This document shows, in pieces, positions 43,952 to 53,564 of a stretch of 64,000 nucleotides of DNA. Numbering within the stretch: position 1 is the stretch's first letter; every line of letters starts with the position of its first letter. The position numbers and the translations under genes are program-made. Origin of the DNA: Mycolicibacterium rufum (GTDB lineage: Bacteria; Actinomycetota; Actinomycetes; Mycobacteriales; Mycobacteriaceae). The stretch covers positions 3,658,001 to 3,722,000 of the forward strand of contig NZ_CP092427.2 of assembly GCF_022374875.2 (NCBI RefSeq), read 5' to 3'. A model generated the notes under the pieces. It did not search any database. It was not told the DNA's origin and saw only the letters and a list, made by a program, of their open reading frames with translations.

Positions 43952-45367
43952 GTGACCGATCGCCCCGCAGCTGTCATGCGGCTCTATGACACCTTGTCTG
44001 GCGGTGTGCGCGATTTCGCGCCACTGCGGCCCGGCCACGTCTCCATCTACCTGTGCGGCGCCACCGTGCAGGGCCTGCCGCACATCGGGCACGTCCGCAG
44101 CGGCGTCGCATTCGACGTGCTGCGCCGCTGGCTGACCGCCAAGGGCTTCGACGTCGCGTTCATCCGCAACGTCACCGACATCGACGACAAGATCCTCACC
44201 AAGGCCGCCGACGCGGGCAGGCCGTGGTGGGAATGGGCGGCGACCTACGAGCGGGCGTTCTCGGCCGCCTACGACGCGCTGGGGGTGCTTCCTCCCTCGG
44301 CCGAGCCCCGCGCCACCGGGCACATCACCCAGATGGTGGAGCTGATCGAGCGGCTCATCGATCGCGGCCACGCCTACACCGGCGCGGGTGACGTGTACTT
44401 CGACGTCGCGACGCTGCCCGAGTACGGCAAGCTCTCCGGCCACCGCATCGACGACGTGCACCAGGGTGAGGGCGTCGCGACGGGCAAGCGCGACCAGCGC
44501 GACTTCACGCTGTGGAAGGGCGCCAAACCGGGGGAGCCGTCGTGGCCCACCCCGTGGGGACGCGGCCGTCCGGGCTGGCACACCGAATGCGTGGCGATGG
44601 CCCACGAATACCTGGGCGCCGAATTCGACATCCACGCCGGCGGCATGGATCTGGTGTTCCCGCACCACGAGAACGAGATCGCCCAGGCCGAAGCCGCGGG
44701 CGACGGCTTCGCCCGGTTCTGGCTGCACAACGGCTGGGTCACCATGGGCGGCGAGAAGATGAGCAAGTCGTTGGGCAACGTCCTCGCGATTCCCGCTGTG
44801 CTGCAACGGGTTCGGGCCGCCGAGCTGCGTTACTACCTGGGCAGTGCGCATTACCGGTCGATGCTGGAGTTCTCCGAGACCGCGCTCGCCGACGCCGCGA
44901 AGGCCTACGCCGGCATCGAGGACTTCCTGCACCGGGTGCGCACCCGGGTCGGCGCAGTGGTGCCGGGCGAGTGGACGCCGAAGTTCGGCGCCGCGCTCGA
45001 CGACGACCTGTCGGTGCCGATCGCGCTGGCCGAGGTGCACGCCGCCCGCGCCGAGGGCAACCGGGCGCTCGACGCCGGCGACCACGACGCGGCCCTCACC
45101 CACGCGATGTCGATCCGCGCGATGATGGCCATCCTGGGCGCGGATCCGCTCGACGAACGCTGGGAGTCCCGCGACGAGACGTCGGCGGCGCTCGCGGCGG
45201 TCGACGTGCTGGTGCAGGCGGAGGTGCGGCGCCGCGAGGAGGCCCGGGCGCAGCGGGACTGGGCCGAGGCCGACGCGATCCGCGACCGCCTCAAGGAGGC
45301 GGGCATCGAGGTGACGGACACCGGTGACGGTCCCCAGTGGTCACTGCTGGACGGGACGGACAAGTAG
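43952..45367 (+). CDS. cysS: Cysteinyl-tRNA synthetase
   Basis: 471 residues from GTG 43952. Class I signatures are present: [17 protein letters not shown] (HIGH motif and the zinc Cys), the zinc-site HTECVAM and [14 protein letters not shown] [12 protein letters not shown], and [10 protein letters not shown] (KMSKS). The C-terminal helical anticodon-binding region ends at EWSLLDG-like WSLLDGTDK. It charges tRNA-Cys. It ends directly before the rlmB start, so they are in one operon. Confidence 0.96.
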   Translation: MTDRPAAVMRLYDTLSGGVRDFAPLRPGHVSIYLCGATVQGLPHIGHVRSGVAFDVLRRWLTAKGFDVAFIRNVTDIDDKILTKAADAGRPWWEWAATYERAFSAAYDALGVLPPSAEPRATGHITQMVELIERLIDRGHAYTGAGDVYFDVATLPEYGKLSGHRIDDVHQGEGVATGKRDQRDFTLWKGAKPGEPSWPTPWGRGRPGWHTECVAMAHEYLGAEFDIHAGGMDLVFPHHENEIAQAEAAGDGFARFWLHNGWVTMGGEKMSKSLGNVLAIPAVLQRVRAAELRYYLGSAHYRSMLEFSETALADAAKAYAGIEDFLHRVRTRVGAVVPGEWTPKFGAALDDDLSVPIALAEVHAARAEGNRALDAGDHDAALTHAMSIRAMMAILGADPLDERWESRDETSAALAAVDVLVQAEVRRREEARAQRDWAEADAIRDRLKEAGIEVTDTGDGPQWSLLDGTDK

Positions 45368-46309
45368 ATGGCGGGCAATTCCCAGCGGCGCGGCGCGGTG
45401 CGCAAAGCCGGCACCAAGAAGGGCCCGACGGTCGGCTCGGGCGGCGTGCGACGACGCGGGCTGGAGGGCAAGGGTGCGACGCCGCCGGCTCATCAGCGAC
45501 CCCACCATCCGGCGGCCAAGCGCGCCGCGAAGGCCGCCCGCCAGCAGCAGGGCCGCCATCGCAAAACCGATGACACCGAGATCGTTCTGGGCCGCAACCC
45601 GGTGGTGGAGTGCCTGCGCGCCGGGGTGCCCGCCACGGCGCTCTACGTCGCGCTCGGCGCCGATTCCGACGAACGGCTGACCGAGGCGGTGCAGACCGCG
45701 GCCGACAAGGGCATCGCGATCCTCGAAGTGCCGCGCCACGACCTCGACCGCATCGCCGCCAACGGCATGCATCAGGGGCTCGCGCTGCAGGTGCCGCCCT
45801 ATGTCTACGCCCACCCCGACGATTTGCTGGCCGAGGCAAAGAAGGATGCGGCGCCGCCGCTCCTGGTCGCCCTGGACAACATCTCCGACCCCCGCAACCT
45901 CGGCGCGATCGTGCGGTCGGTCGCCGCGTTCGGCGGCCACGGGGTGCTGATCCCGCAGCGCCGCTCGGCGTCGGTGACGGCGGTCGCGTGGCGGACCAGC
46001 GCGGGCGCGGCGGCGCGCACCCCGGTGGCCCGGGCGACCAACCTCAACCGCGCGCTCAAGCAGTACGCCGACGCGGGTGTGCAGATCGTCGGCCTCGACG
46101 CCGGCGGTGACAGCACGATCGACCAGATCGACGGCAGCGGCCCGATCATGGTGGTGGTCGGCTCGGAGGGCAAGGGGTTGTCCCGGCTGGTGCGGGAGAA
46201 CTGCGACGCGATCGTGTCGATTCCGATGGCCGGGCCCACCGAGTCGCTCAACGCGTCGGTGGCCGCGGGCGTGGTGCTCGCCGAGATCGCCCGGCAGCGC
46301 CGCGGCTAG
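45368..46309 (+). CDS. rlmB: 23S rRNA 2'-O-ribose methyltransferase RlmB (TrmH/SPOUT family)
   Basis: 313 residues from ATG 45368, directly after the cysS stop (TAGATG). A ~65-residue Lys/Arg/Gly-rich N-terminal extension precedes the substrate-binding domain ([14 protein letters not shown]). SPOUT motifs are present: [25 protein letters not shown] and [15 protein letters not shown]. Family members methylate 23S rRNA at a guanosine ribose (G2251 in E. coli). Rv3579c is the equivalent. The stop shares CTAG with the convergent transporter gene. Confidence 0.93.
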   Translation: MAGNSQRRGAVRKAGTKKGPTVGSGGVRRRGLEGKGATPPAHQRPHHPAAKRAAKAARQQQGRHRKTDDTEIVLGRNPVVECLRAGVPATALYVALGADSDERLTEAVQTAADKGIAILEVPRHDLDRIAANGMHQGLALQVPPYVYAHPDDLLAEAKKDAAPPLLVALDNISDPRNLGAIVRSVAAFGGHGVLIPQRRSASVTAVAWRTSAGAAARTPVARATNLNRALKQYADAGVQIVGLDAGGDSTIDQIDGSGPIMVVVGSEGKGLSRLVRENCDAIVSIPMAGPTESLNASVAAGVVLAEIARQRRG

Positions 46310-47544
46310 ACGCCGATCACCTGCAGCCCCGCCCACAGCGCGAGCACCGACACGACCAGGACGGCCGGGGTGGTGGCCAGGCCGACGCGGCTGAACTCGG
46401 CGAAACTCGGGTTCATGTCGCGACGGACGACGCTGCGCCACAGCAGGTTCGCCAGCGAGCCGACGTAGGTCAGGTTCGGGCCGACGTTGACGCCGATCAG
46501 CACGGCCAGCACGGCCGCCGGACCGACCGGGGCCACCAGCGGCAGCAGCACCAGAACTGCGGGCAGGTTGTTGACGACGTTCGACAGCACCGCGGCCACG
46601 GCGGCGATGCCGAGCAGCGCGAGCAGGCCCTGACCGTCGGGCAGCACCCGCTGCATGGTGGACTCCAGCCCGTTGCGCATCACCGCGGCGACCACCACCC
46701 CGAGGCACAGCACGAACGCCAGGAACGGCAGGTCCAGCGCCGCGGTGATCGTGCGGACCGAACTGCGCCGCGTGACCAGCCCGCGCACCCCGAGGACCAC
46801 CGCACCGGCCAGCGCGGCCCATGCCGGCGACAGCCCCAGCAGCGAGGTGACGGCGAAGCCGGCCAGCGTCAGGCCGACCACCACCAGCGCGAACAGCGGC
46901 ACGTCCACGGGTACGCGGGGCGCCGGTTGCGGCTCGACCCGCAGGTCCTTCGCGAACAGCAGCCGCAGCAGCACGAACTCGACGGCGATCGCGGCCAGCC
47001 ACGGCAACGTCATGAGCGCGGCGAAGTGCAGGAACGTCAGCCCGGCCGCGCCGAAGGCCAGCAGGTTGGTCAGGTTGGACACCGGCAGCAGCAGGGATGC
47101 GCTGTTGGACAGGTGCGCGGTCGCGTAGGCGTGGGGCCGCGCGGGCACGGCGAGGGTGCGCGCGGTGGCGAGCACCACCGGCGTCAGCAGCACGACCGTG
47201 GCGTCCAGGCTCAGGATCGCGGTGACCGCCGCGGAGATCCCGAACACCGACACCAGCAGCCGGGTCTGCCCGCCGGAGGTGGCGCGGGCCATCAGCACAC
47301 CGGCGGCGTGGAAGAGTCCCTCGTCGTCGCAGAGCCGGGCCAGCACCAGCACCGCGGCCAGGAAGCCCACGACGGGCGCGAGCCGGGCCACCTCGGCCCA
47401 CGCGGCATGCCCGTCGATCGCGCCGGCGACGATCACCAGCGCGGCGGCGGGCACCGCGACCACGGCCTCGGGCCAGCCGTGGGGGCGCAGCAGCGCGAAC
47501 CCGAGGACCGCGACGAGCGCGGCCACCGACAGGATCAGTTCCAT
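46306..47544 (-). CDS. arsB2: ArsB/SLC13-like ion transporter (Rv3578/ArsB2-like)
   Basis: 412 residues from ATG 47544, overlapping the MBL gene stop (ATGGAACTGA). About 10-12 membrane spans are arranged as two repeats with [12 protein letters not shown] re-entrant hairpins ([19 protein letters not shown] and [14 protein letters not shown]), the ArsB/NhaD/CitT superfamily signature. M. tuberculosis arsB2 is in the same place. The name suggests arsenite export, but no ArsC or arsenic regulator adjoins it, so the real substrate may differ. Confidence 0.85.
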   Translation of the reverse strand: MELILSVAALVAVLGFALLRPHGWPEAVVAVPAAALVIVAGAIDGHAAWAEVARLAPVVGFLAAVLVLARLCDDEGLFHAAGVLMARATSGGQTRLLVSVFGISAAVTAILSLDATVVLLTPVVLATARTLAVPARPHAYATAHLSNSASLLLPVSNLTNLLAFGAAGLTFLHFAALMTLPWLAAIAVEFVLLRLLFAKDLRVEPQPAPRVPVDVPLFALVVVGLTLAGFAVTSLLGLSPAWAALAGAVVLGVRGLVTRRSSVRTITAALDLPFLAFVLCLGVVVAAVMRNGLESTMQRVLPDGQGLLALLGIAAVAAVLSNVVNNLPAVLVLLPLVAPVGPAAVLAVLIGVNVGPNLTYVGSLANLLWRSVVRRDMNPSFAEFSRVGLATTPAVLVVSVLALWAGLQVIGV

Positions 47545-48449
47545 GGATCGGCGCGCTGCCACAGGGTCGGCAGGTGCAGGGCGACGCCGTCTTCGTCGGC
47601 CAGCCTGCCGAGCACCCGGAGGGAGGCGTCGAGGTCGTCGGCGGCGAAGGGCAGCGCGCGCAGCGGCTGATCGAGCGGGCGGAAGAAGTCATCCCAGTGG
47701 ATCAGGACGACACGGCGCGCCCCGACGGTGCGCACGGTCTCGGTCCAGTACTCGACGAGGTAGCTCTCCGGCTGCAGCCCCAGTTGTCCGACGCCGAGGT
47801 AGGCGACGTCGGCGGTGCGGCCGCGCAGCGCCCCGCGCAGATAGCCCGCGCTGCCGACGATCAGCAGCGTGCGGCCGCTGGGCCGGTGGGTGACCAGCGT
47901 GGACCAGGCCTCGCCGCAGCGGTACGCCGACGCCCGCGCCGGCGGCCGCACCGGGGCGGTGATCTCGCCGGGGAAACGGTCGGGCGGGCAATGGTGGCCT
48001 TCGATCAGCGTGACGTCGAACGCGCCCGCGGTGACCGGTTCGCCGGGGGTGACGACGTCGACGCGGTCGAGGTCCGCACCGCGGCCGATGTGTGCCGCTG
48101 ACGTGCCGCCCACGAGGCGCGCGCCGGTGCGCGCCGCGACGACGGCGGAATCCATCGCGTGGTCGAAGTGGGTGTGCACCGGGGTGACCGCGTCGAGGCG
48201 GTCGACGCCGAGCCGGTCGAGGGCGTGCTCGATGCGGGGCAGGGATGAGCGCAGGGGGCGCGTGGCGACGCTGAGCAGGCCGGGACGTGAGAAGAACCCG
48301 TCGGTCATCACCGCGGAGTCCCCGTCGTCGATCACCAGCGTCGTGACACCGGCCCACGTCACCGTGACCGGGGAGGTGGCGTCCGCGGCGGGCACGTCGA
48401 ACCGGTGGGCGTGGGCGGCGAGATCGGGACGGCCGAGCCTCAGACGCAT
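47535..48449 (-). CDS. MBL-fold metallo-hydrolase
   Basis: 304 residues from ATG 48449. The metallo-beta-lactamase signature HTHFDH is present (PVHTHFDHAMDSA), with VTWAGVTTLVIDDGD at the start and a further His in LIEGHHCPP and LIHWDDFF. The N-terminal head suggests a cytosolic enzyme. Family members hydrolyse esters, phosphodiesters or thioesters; the substrate is unknown. It corresponds to Rv3577 by position and precedes the arsB2-like gene with a 10-base overlap. Confidence 0.88.
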   Translation of the reverse strand: MRLRLGRPDLAAHAHRFDVPAADATSPVTVTWAGVTTLVIDDGDSAVMTDGFFSRPGLLSVATRPLRSSLPRIEHALDRLGVDRLDAVTPVHTHFDHAMDSAVVAARTGARLVGGTSAAHIGRGADLDRVDVVTPGEPVTAGAFDVTLIEGHHCPPDRFPGEITAPVRPPARASAYRCGEAWSTLVTHRPSGRTLLIVGSAGYLRGALRGRTADVAYLGVGQLGLQPESYLVEYWTETVRTVGARRVVLIHWDDFFRPLDQPLRALPFAADDLDASLRVLGRLADEDGVALHLPTLWQRADPWN

Positions 48450-48459
48450 GACGGCCACC

Positions 48460-49662
48460 CTAGGGTGTGCGCACCGACCTGACGCCACGCAGTCCCGCGG
48501 CGGCGGCGCCCAGGCAGGCGGCCGCCACGGCGCCGGCGAACCACGGGAACACCGACGCCAGGTCCCACTGCGTGGCCGCCCATCCGGCGACCAGCGTCGG
48601 CACCGCCATCGCGGAGTAGGCCAGCAGGTAGAACGCCGACATCGTCTCGCCGCGGCGACCGGCGGGCACCACGTCGGACAGGTGGCGCAGCGACCCGCCG
48701 AAGCCCAGCCCGAACGTCGCACCGAGCAGCGCGGCCGCCACGAACACCAGCTGAGGCTGGTGGGTCAGCAGCACCGGGATCGTCAGCAGCAGCGACACCG
48801 CCATCCCGACGTCGCCGACGATCGCGGAGTACTTGGCGGGCAACCGGGTTGCGGCAAGCTGAGCCAGCGCCGCGGCGAACGCGGTGGTCCCGACGACGGC
48901 GCCGCCGAAGACGAGGTTGTCGATATGGGTCTGCTTCGCCGCCAGTGACGGGTACAGCGACAGCAGCACGCCGAGCACCGACCAGGACGCCATCGCGCCG
49001 AGCGCGGAGAACCAGAAGTCGGAGCGGATCTCCGGCGGCACCGCGGGTCTGGCGATGCGGATCGGGCCGTCGGCGCGCGCCGTGTGCGGCTCGCGCAGGG
49101 CCAGCACCCCGATGCCGACGATCAGACAGATCACCGCGACCACCGCGTACGGCGTGCGCAGCGGGTGCGGCGCGTACTGGGCGAGCAGTGCGGATCCCAG
49201 GATCGCGACGGTCATGCCGACGTTGAAGCTGACGCCGGAGAGCTGTCCCGAGCGCACGCCGTGGTCGGGGCGCAGGTCCAGCAGGGCCGCCGCGCCGGCG
49301 ACGACGATCGAGCCGACGGCCGCGCCGTGGATGGTGCGGGCCAGCAGCAGCAGCGCCATGTTGTCGGCGATGAGGAAGACACCCAGCCCGACCAGCAGCG
49401 CGATCAGTGCGCCGACGAGCACGGGTTTGCGGCCGACCACGTCCGAGATGCGGCCCGAGACCAGCACCGCGGCCAGCGCGGCGACGGCATAGACGGCGAA
49501 GACGATCGTGGTGGCCAGCGGGGAGAGGTGCCAGTTCGACTCGTAGATGCCGTACAGCGGCGCGGGCAGCCCCGAGACACCCAGCGCGACGCCGCTCAGC
49601 ACCAGCAGCAGCGGGTACGCCCAGCGCTGCGTCTCGCTGATCGGACGGTCGATCGCCACCAT
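48460..49662 (-). CDS. MFS transporter
   Basis: 400 residues from ATG 49662, with GGAAGG upstream; the longer frame to 49740 overlaps the operator and is less likely. Twelve membrane spans are evident with the loop-2 motif GRISDVVGRKPVLVG of drug:H+ antiporters of the major facilitator superfamily. It is probably an efflux pump for a small molecule. It is divergent from the ArsR-type regulator gene at 49765, and an operator-like dyad lies between them. Confidence 0.9.
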   Translation of the reverse strand: MVAIDRPISETQRWAYPLLLVLSGVALGVSGLPAPLYGIYESNWHLSPLATTIVFAVYAVAALAAVLVSGRISDVVGRKPVLVGALIALLVGLGVFLIADNMALLLLARTIHGAAVGSIVVAGAAALLDLRPDHGVRSGQLSGVSFNVGMTVAILGSALLAQYAPHPLRTPYAVVAVICLIVGIGVLALREPHTARADGPIRIARPAVPPEIRSDFWFSALGAMASWSVLGVLLSLYPSLAAKQTHIDNLVFGGAVVGTTAFAAALAQLAATRLPAKYSAIVGDVGMAVSLLLTIPVLLTHQPQLVFVAAALLGATFGLGFGGSLRHLSDVVPAGRRGETMSAFYLLAYSAMAVPTLVAGWAATQWDLASVFPWFAGAVAAACLGAAAAGLRGVRSVRTP

Positions 49663-49687
49663 CGGGTACCTTCCGCAGTCGAGTACG

Positions 49688-49742
49688 GTTTGACAGACAT
49701 CGAACTTGATCGAGCGTACGCTGGGTTCGACGAACATCAAAC
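49688..49742. promoter_or_regulatory. Operator-like dyad between MFS and ArsR-type regulator genes
   Basis: GTTTGA-N6-TCGAAC (49688-49705) is mirrored by GTTCGA-N6-TCAAAC (49725-49742), so the two blocks are inverted copies. Between them AGCGTACGCT (49713-49722) is a perfect ten-base palindrome. The symmetric layout suits a dimeric winged-helix repressor controlling both genes. A TTGACA (49691-49696) could be part of a promoter. Confidence 0.55.
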
Positions 49743-49764
49743 CTCACGTGGTGAAGGACACTCG

Positions 49765-50094
49765 ATGGCCGACGAGGCGCAGGCCGCGCACCCGGTCGCC
49801 CCGGTGCAGCAGGTGCTGGCGGCGCTGCAGGACCCGGTCCGGCTGGAGATCGTGCGGCGGCTGCACAACGCCGGCACGCCGCTGCAGTGCGGGGCGCTCT
49901 ACGACGGCATCAACAAGTCGACCGCAACGCACCATTTCAAGATCCTGCGGGAGGCCGGCGTGACCGAGCGCCTGGTGCTCGACGGGCTGACGTTCCAGCG
50001 GCTGCGGGTCGACGAGGTCGAGAGCGCCCTTCCCGGCCTGCTGGGCAGCGTGGTGTCGTGTGCCAATCGCGACGCCGGCGCCCCCGTCAGCTGA
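49765..50094 (+). CDS. ArsR-type winged-helix transcriptional regulator
   Basis: 109 residues from ATG 49765 after GAAGGA. The helix-turn-helix is clear: QVLAALQDPVRLEIVRRL, then NKSTATHHFKILREAGVTER and a wing (RLRVDEV). No metal-binding Cys pair typical of ArsR/SmtB metal sensors is evident in the DNA-binding helices, so it may sense another ligand. It is divergent from the MFS gene, whose expression it probably represses. The stop overlaps the pxpA stop by eight bases. Confidence 0.88.
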   Translation: MADEAQAAHPVAPVQQVLAALQDPVRLEIVRRLHNAGTPLQCGALYDGINKSTATHHFKILREAGVTERLVLDGLTFQRLRVDEVESALPGLLGSVVSCANRDAGAPVS

Positions 50095-50851
50095 ACGGGG
50101 ACAGGTCGACGCCTTCGGCCAGCAGCCGCTCCCGCACCGCGGTGGCGATCTGCACCGCGCCCTCGGAATCGCCGTGCACGCACACCGATTCGACGGTGAT
50201 CGGAATGGTCGAGCCGTCGACCGCGGCCACCCGGCCCGCGGTGACCATCGAGATCACCCGCTCGGCGATCTCGTCGGGGTCGTGCAGCACGGCGTTGCGT
50301 TCCCGCCGCGACACCAGCTGCCCGTCGGGCCGGTAGGACCGGTCGGCGAACGCCTCGGCGACGGTGCGCAGCCCGCGCTCGGCCGCCGCCTCGAACAGCA
50401 CCGAGCCGGCGAGGCCGAGCAGGGGCAGCTCCGGGTCGACCGTGTGCACCGCCTCGACCACCGCGCGCGCCTGGTCGCGGTGGGTGACCACCGCGTTGTA
50501 GAGGGCGCCGTGCGGTTTGACGTACGAGACGGCCGACCCGGCAGCCTTGGCCAGCGCCGACAGTGCGCCGATCTGGTACATCACGTCGGCGCTGAGCTCC
50601 TCGGGCGGCATGTCGATGAACCGGCGGCCGAAGCCCGCGAAGTCGCGGTAGCTGACCTGGGCGCCGATCCGCACGCCGCGTTCGGCGGCCAGCCGGCAGG
50701 TCCGCGCCAGCGTCGCCGAATCCCCGGCGTGGAAGCCGCACGCGACGTTGGCGCTGGTGACGATGCCGAGCATGGCGTCGTCGTCGCCGAGTTGCCACAC
50801 CCCGAAGCCCTCGCCGAGGTCGGCGTTCAGATCGACCGTGCGGGTGGCCAC
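50087..50851 (-). CDS. pxpA: 5-oxoprolinase subunit A (PxpA, LamB/YcsF family)
   Basis: 254 residues from GTG 50851. The family pattern is intact: VDLNADLGEGFGVW, VTSANVACGFHAGD, SYRDFAGFGRR, VSYVKPHGALYN, AFADRSYRPDG and CVHGDSEGAV. In other bacteria PxpA works with PxpB and PxpC to hydrolyse 5-oxoproline using ATP. Neither partner is next to it here; the neighbours are a zinc transporter operon and a regulator. It could act with partners elsewhere in the genome. Confidence 0.88.
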   Translation of the reverse strand: MATRTVDLNADLGEGFGVWQLGDDDAMLGIVTSANVACGFHAGDSATLARTCRLAAERGVRIGAQVSYRDFAGFGRRFIDMPPEELSADVMYQIGALSALAKAAGSAVSYVKPHGALYNAVVTHRDQARAVVEAVHTVDPELPLLGLAGSVLFEAAAERGLRTVAEAFADRSYRPDGQLVSRRERNAVLHDPDEIAERVISMVTAGRVAAVDGSTIPITVESVCVHGDSEGAVQIATAVRERLLAEGVDLSPFS

Positions 50852-50861
50852 GTCGCCCAGC

Positions 50862-51710
50862 CTAACGGCGGCTGCCGATCAGCCAGCAGACCAGGAAGAT
50901 CGCGAACGAGATCGTGGTGACGAACACCGACACCGGCACGCCCGGGGCCAGCGACAGCACGAGACCGCCGACGGCCGCGGTCTCGGCGAACAGCACCGAG
51001 GCCGCCATCGCCTTGACCGGTGAACTGAACACCCGCGCCGCCGCGGCCGCCGGGGTGATCAGCAGCGACATCACCAGCAGCGCCCCGACGATCTGCACGC
51101 CCTGCGCGGCGGTGACGCCGACCAGGGCCGCGAACACGATGCCCAGGCCGCGCACCGGTACGCCGCGACCGGCGGCCACCTCCGGGTCGACCGTCGCGAA
51201 CAGCAGCGGCCGGTAGGACACCGCGAGCACCGCGATGACGAGCACGGTCACCACGGCCAGCAGCGCCAGCCCGGAGTATCCGACGCCGACGATCTGACCG
51301 GTCAGCAGCGCGAAGCTGGTTCCGGTGCGGCCGGGGTAGAGGTGAATGAACAGCACCGCGAGGCCCAGACCGAAGGCCAGCACCACGCCGATCGCCGAAT
51401 CGCGTTCGCGGGCACGCTGGCCGAGGATGCCGAACAGCACGGCCGCCAGCGCCGAGCCGATCAGGGCGCCGACGCCGATGTTGAAGCCGGCCAGCAACGC
51501 GAAAGCCGCTCCGGTGAGCGACAATTCGCTCGAGCCGTGCACCGCGAAGGACATCTGCCGCATGACGATCAGCGGCCCGACGATGCCGGACACCAGTGCC
51601 AGCAGCACCGAGGCGAGCAGCGCCTGCTGGACGAAGTCACGGCTGAGCAGGTCGGCGGTCACCCCGAAGTCGAAGAAGTGCGCGACGACGTCGGAGAGCT
51701 TGTCATTCAT
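50862..51710 (-). CDS. Zinc/manganese ABC transporter permease
   Basis: 282 residues. Around eight membrane spans in the ZnuB/MntB pattern, with LIVMRQMSFAVHGSSELSLTGAA (here split) as the conserved cytosolic coupling region and VQIVGALLVMSLLITPAAAA. It imports a divalent metal with the ATPase and binding protein upstream. It overlaps the ATPase stop by eight bases and is the last gene of the three-gene operon. Confidence 0.92.
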   Translation of the reverse strand: MNDKLSDVVAHFFDFGVTADLLSRDFVQQALLASVLLALVSGIVGPLIVMRQMSFAVHGSSELSLTGAAFALLAGFNIGVGALIGSALAAVLFGILGQRARERDSAIGVVLAFGLGLAVLFIHLYPGRTGTSFALLTGQIVGVGYSGLALLAVVTVLVIAVLAVSYRPLLFATVDPEVAAGRGVPVRGLGIVFAALVGVTAAQGVQIVGALLVMSLLITPAAAAARVFSSPVKAMAASVLFAETAAVGGLVLSLAPGVPVSVFVTTISFAIFLVCWLIGSRR

Positions 51711-52530
51711 GGGTGTGCCCCGTGCTCTCGCAGTGGTCGTGCTGGTACTGGCTGTGCTCGCCCACGACGATGTAGCGACCGCCCACCTGCAGCACCTCGA
51801 TCTCGGCGCCGTAGAGCTCCGAGAGCGTCGCCGAGGTCATCACCTCGGCGACCGTCCCGACACGGAACCGGCCGTCGACGAGGTAGATCACCCGATCGAC
51901 GTAGGGCAGCACCGGGTCGACCTCGTGGGTGACGAACAGGACCGCGGTGCCGGCGTCGCGGCGCCGCCGGTCGATCAGCGCCGAGACCAGGCCGGCGTTG
52001 GCCGGGTCGAGATTCAACAGCGGTTCGTCGCACAGCAGCAGCACCGGATCGGTGACCAGGGCCTGCGCCACCCGGACCCGCTGCAACTCCCCGCCGGACA
52101 TCACCCCGACCGGCGCGTGCGCCAGCCCGGTGCCGTTCACCTGGGCCAGCGCCTGCCGGACCGCGTCGCGCTTGGCGCGCCGCGCAGCCGGGCCCCAGCC
52201 GGCGAAGCCCCAGCGGTGCCCGTCGTAGCCGAGGGCGACCAGATCGGAGGCACGCAGGGACAACCCGCGGTCCATCGACCGCTGCTGGGGCACGTAGCCG
52301 ATCTGCTGGCTGCCGGTGGTGACGGGCTCGCCGGCGATGCGCACGGTGCCTGCGCTCAGGGGCACCTCGCCGAGCAGCACTTTCAACAAAGAGGTCTTGC
52401 CGGTGCCGTTCGGGCCGAGCACGGCGATGAACTCACCGGCGCGCACGGTGAGGTCGAGGTCGTCCCACAGCACGCGGTCGCCGAAGGCGAGCCGGGCGTG
52501 GCGCAGTTCTACGAGGTCGTCGGTGGGCAC
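51703..52530 (-). CDS. Zinc ABC transporter ATP-binding protein
   Basis: 275 residues from GTG 52530. Walker A GPNGTGKTS, the signature MSGGELQRVRVAQAL (LSGGQ variant), Walker B LLLCDEPLLNLDP and the switch His in FVTHEVD are intact. The C-terminus is His/Glu/Asp-rich (QYQHDHCESTGHTHE), which suits a metal-handling protein. The start is nine bases downstream of the substrate-binding protein gene's stop. Confidence 0.92.
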   Translation of the reverse strand: MPTDDLVELRHARLAFGDRVLWDDLDLTVRAGEFIAVLGPNGTGKTSLLKVLLGEVPLSAGTVRIAGEPVTTGSQQIGYVPQQRSMDRGLSLRASDLVALGYDGHRWGFAGWGPAARRAKRDAVRQALAQVNGTGLAHAPVGVMSGGELQRVRVAQALVTDPVLLLCDEPLLNLDPANAGLVSALIDRRRRDAGTAVLFVTHEVDPVLPYVDRVIYLVDGRFRVGTVAEVMTSATLSELYGAEIEVLQVGGRYIVVGEHSQYQHDHCESTGHTHE

Positions 52531-52539
52531 GGAGGGTGA

Positions 52540-53448
52540 TTATCGGCTCGGTGGCGGCGGGCTATCCAGCGCGGCGGCCATCTCGTCGACCGTCTTGCGC
52601 TGCCACTGCAGGTAGTCCATGCCCTCGGGCAGCGTCTCGGTCACCGAGATGACCGGCAGCACGGCCTGTCGCGCCGCGTCGGAGAGCTGCTTGGTGACCG
52701 GGCCCCCGGTCTGGGTGTTGACGACGATCGCCGACACCTGCCGGTTGTTGATCAGGTCCAGCACGGCGGCGAGGTCGGCGGGGGACGGGTCGCCGCCCTC
52801 TTCGACCGCGTTCGCGAACGACGGCGGGGTCTTGTCGGCGATGCCGGCGTTGCGCAGGGCGTAGTAGGCGACCGGTTCGGTGGACACCACCGAGGCACCG
52901 GGGTGGGCTTCGCCGATGCCGTGCTGGGCGAGCGTCAGGGTGTCGAGGTCGTCGCTGAACTTCTGCGCGTTGGCGGTGTAGTCGCCGGCGTGTTCTGCGT
53001 CGGACTGGCCGAGTGTCTCGGCGATGCGGTTCGCGACGGCCTTGACGGTGGGCAGGTCGTAGAAGACGTGCTCGTTGGGCGGCGGCTGCGTCGGGGAGAG
53101 CGACGACGCGTCGATGGTCGGGATGTCCGGCGAGTTCTTCAGGACGCCGTCGATCCAGTGGTCGTAGTGGTCGCCGTTGTAGACGACCAGGGAGGCGTCG
53201 GCGATCTCGGCGACGTCGGACGGGCTGGCCTCGAAGGAGTGCGGGTCGGCGACGGTGCCGCTGACGATCGGTTTCACGGTCGCGTGGTCGCCGACCACCG
53301 CCGCGGCGACGCTGCCCCACACGTCGGTGGAGGCGACGACGTTGGCGGTGCCGTGCTCGGTGTTCGGCTGCTGCTGGGAGCAGCCGGCGGCGGTGACCGT
53401 CAGCACGGCGGCTGCGGCCAGGGCGGGCAGGGCGACGAGGGCTCGCAT
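52540..53448 (-). CDS. Zinc-binding lipoprotein of ABC transporter (ZnuA-like)
   Basis: 302 residues from ATG 53448, with AGGAG upstream. The signal peptide ends in a lipobox (TAAGCSQQQ). The cluster A-I fold is shown by NVVASTDVWGSVAAAV, DPHSFEASPSDVAEIADASLVVYNG, YDHW, a NEHVFYDL His region, and TQTGG. The His and acidic residues would bind Zn or Mn. A Zur-like box lies 21 bases before the start, so zinc starvation should induce the operon. Confidence 0.92.
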   Translation of the reverse strand: MRALVALPALAAAAVLTVTAAGCSQQQPNTEHGTANVVASTDVWGSVAAAVVGDHATVKPIVSGTVADPHSFEASPSDVAEIADASLVVYNGDHYDHWIDGVLKNSPDIPTIDASSLSPTQPPPNEHVFYDLPTVKAVANRIAETLGQSDAEHAGDYTANAQKFSDDLDTLTLAQHGIGEAHPGASVVSTEPVAYYALRNAGIADKTPPSFANAVEEGGDPSPADLAAVLDLINNRQVSAIVVNTQTGGPVTKQLSDAARQAVLPVISVTETLPEGMDYLQWQRKTVDEMAAALDSPPPPSR

Positions 53449-53469
53449 GCGCAACTCCTGAGACAATAA

Positions 53470-53484
53470 TGAAAATCGTTTCCA
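53470..53484. promoter_or_regulatory. Zur (FurB)-like box
   Basis: TGAAAATCGTTTCCA is an imperfect palindrome close to the mycobacterial Zur consensus (TGAAAATNATTTTCA type). It lies 21-35 bases upstream of the ZnuA-like start, in the place for a repressor. Confidence 0.7.
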
Positions 53485-53564
53485 ATAACTCCGCCAATGT
53501 AGCGCATCTGTGCCGGTGCGTGCTCGGCGCCGGGACGACATCGATCAATTACCCTCTACAGAGC

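Noticed and set aside
46306..47544. Assigning arsenite export as the certain function of the ArsB-like gene
   Set aside because: No ArsC or arsenic-responsive regulator is present and the superfamily transports several ions.
45341..47692. Very long open frame on the minus strand antisense to rlmB and out of frame with arsB2
   Set aside because: It is Arg/Gly/Ala-rich with no domain, and the real genes in the other frames have clear family motifs. High GC produces such shadows.
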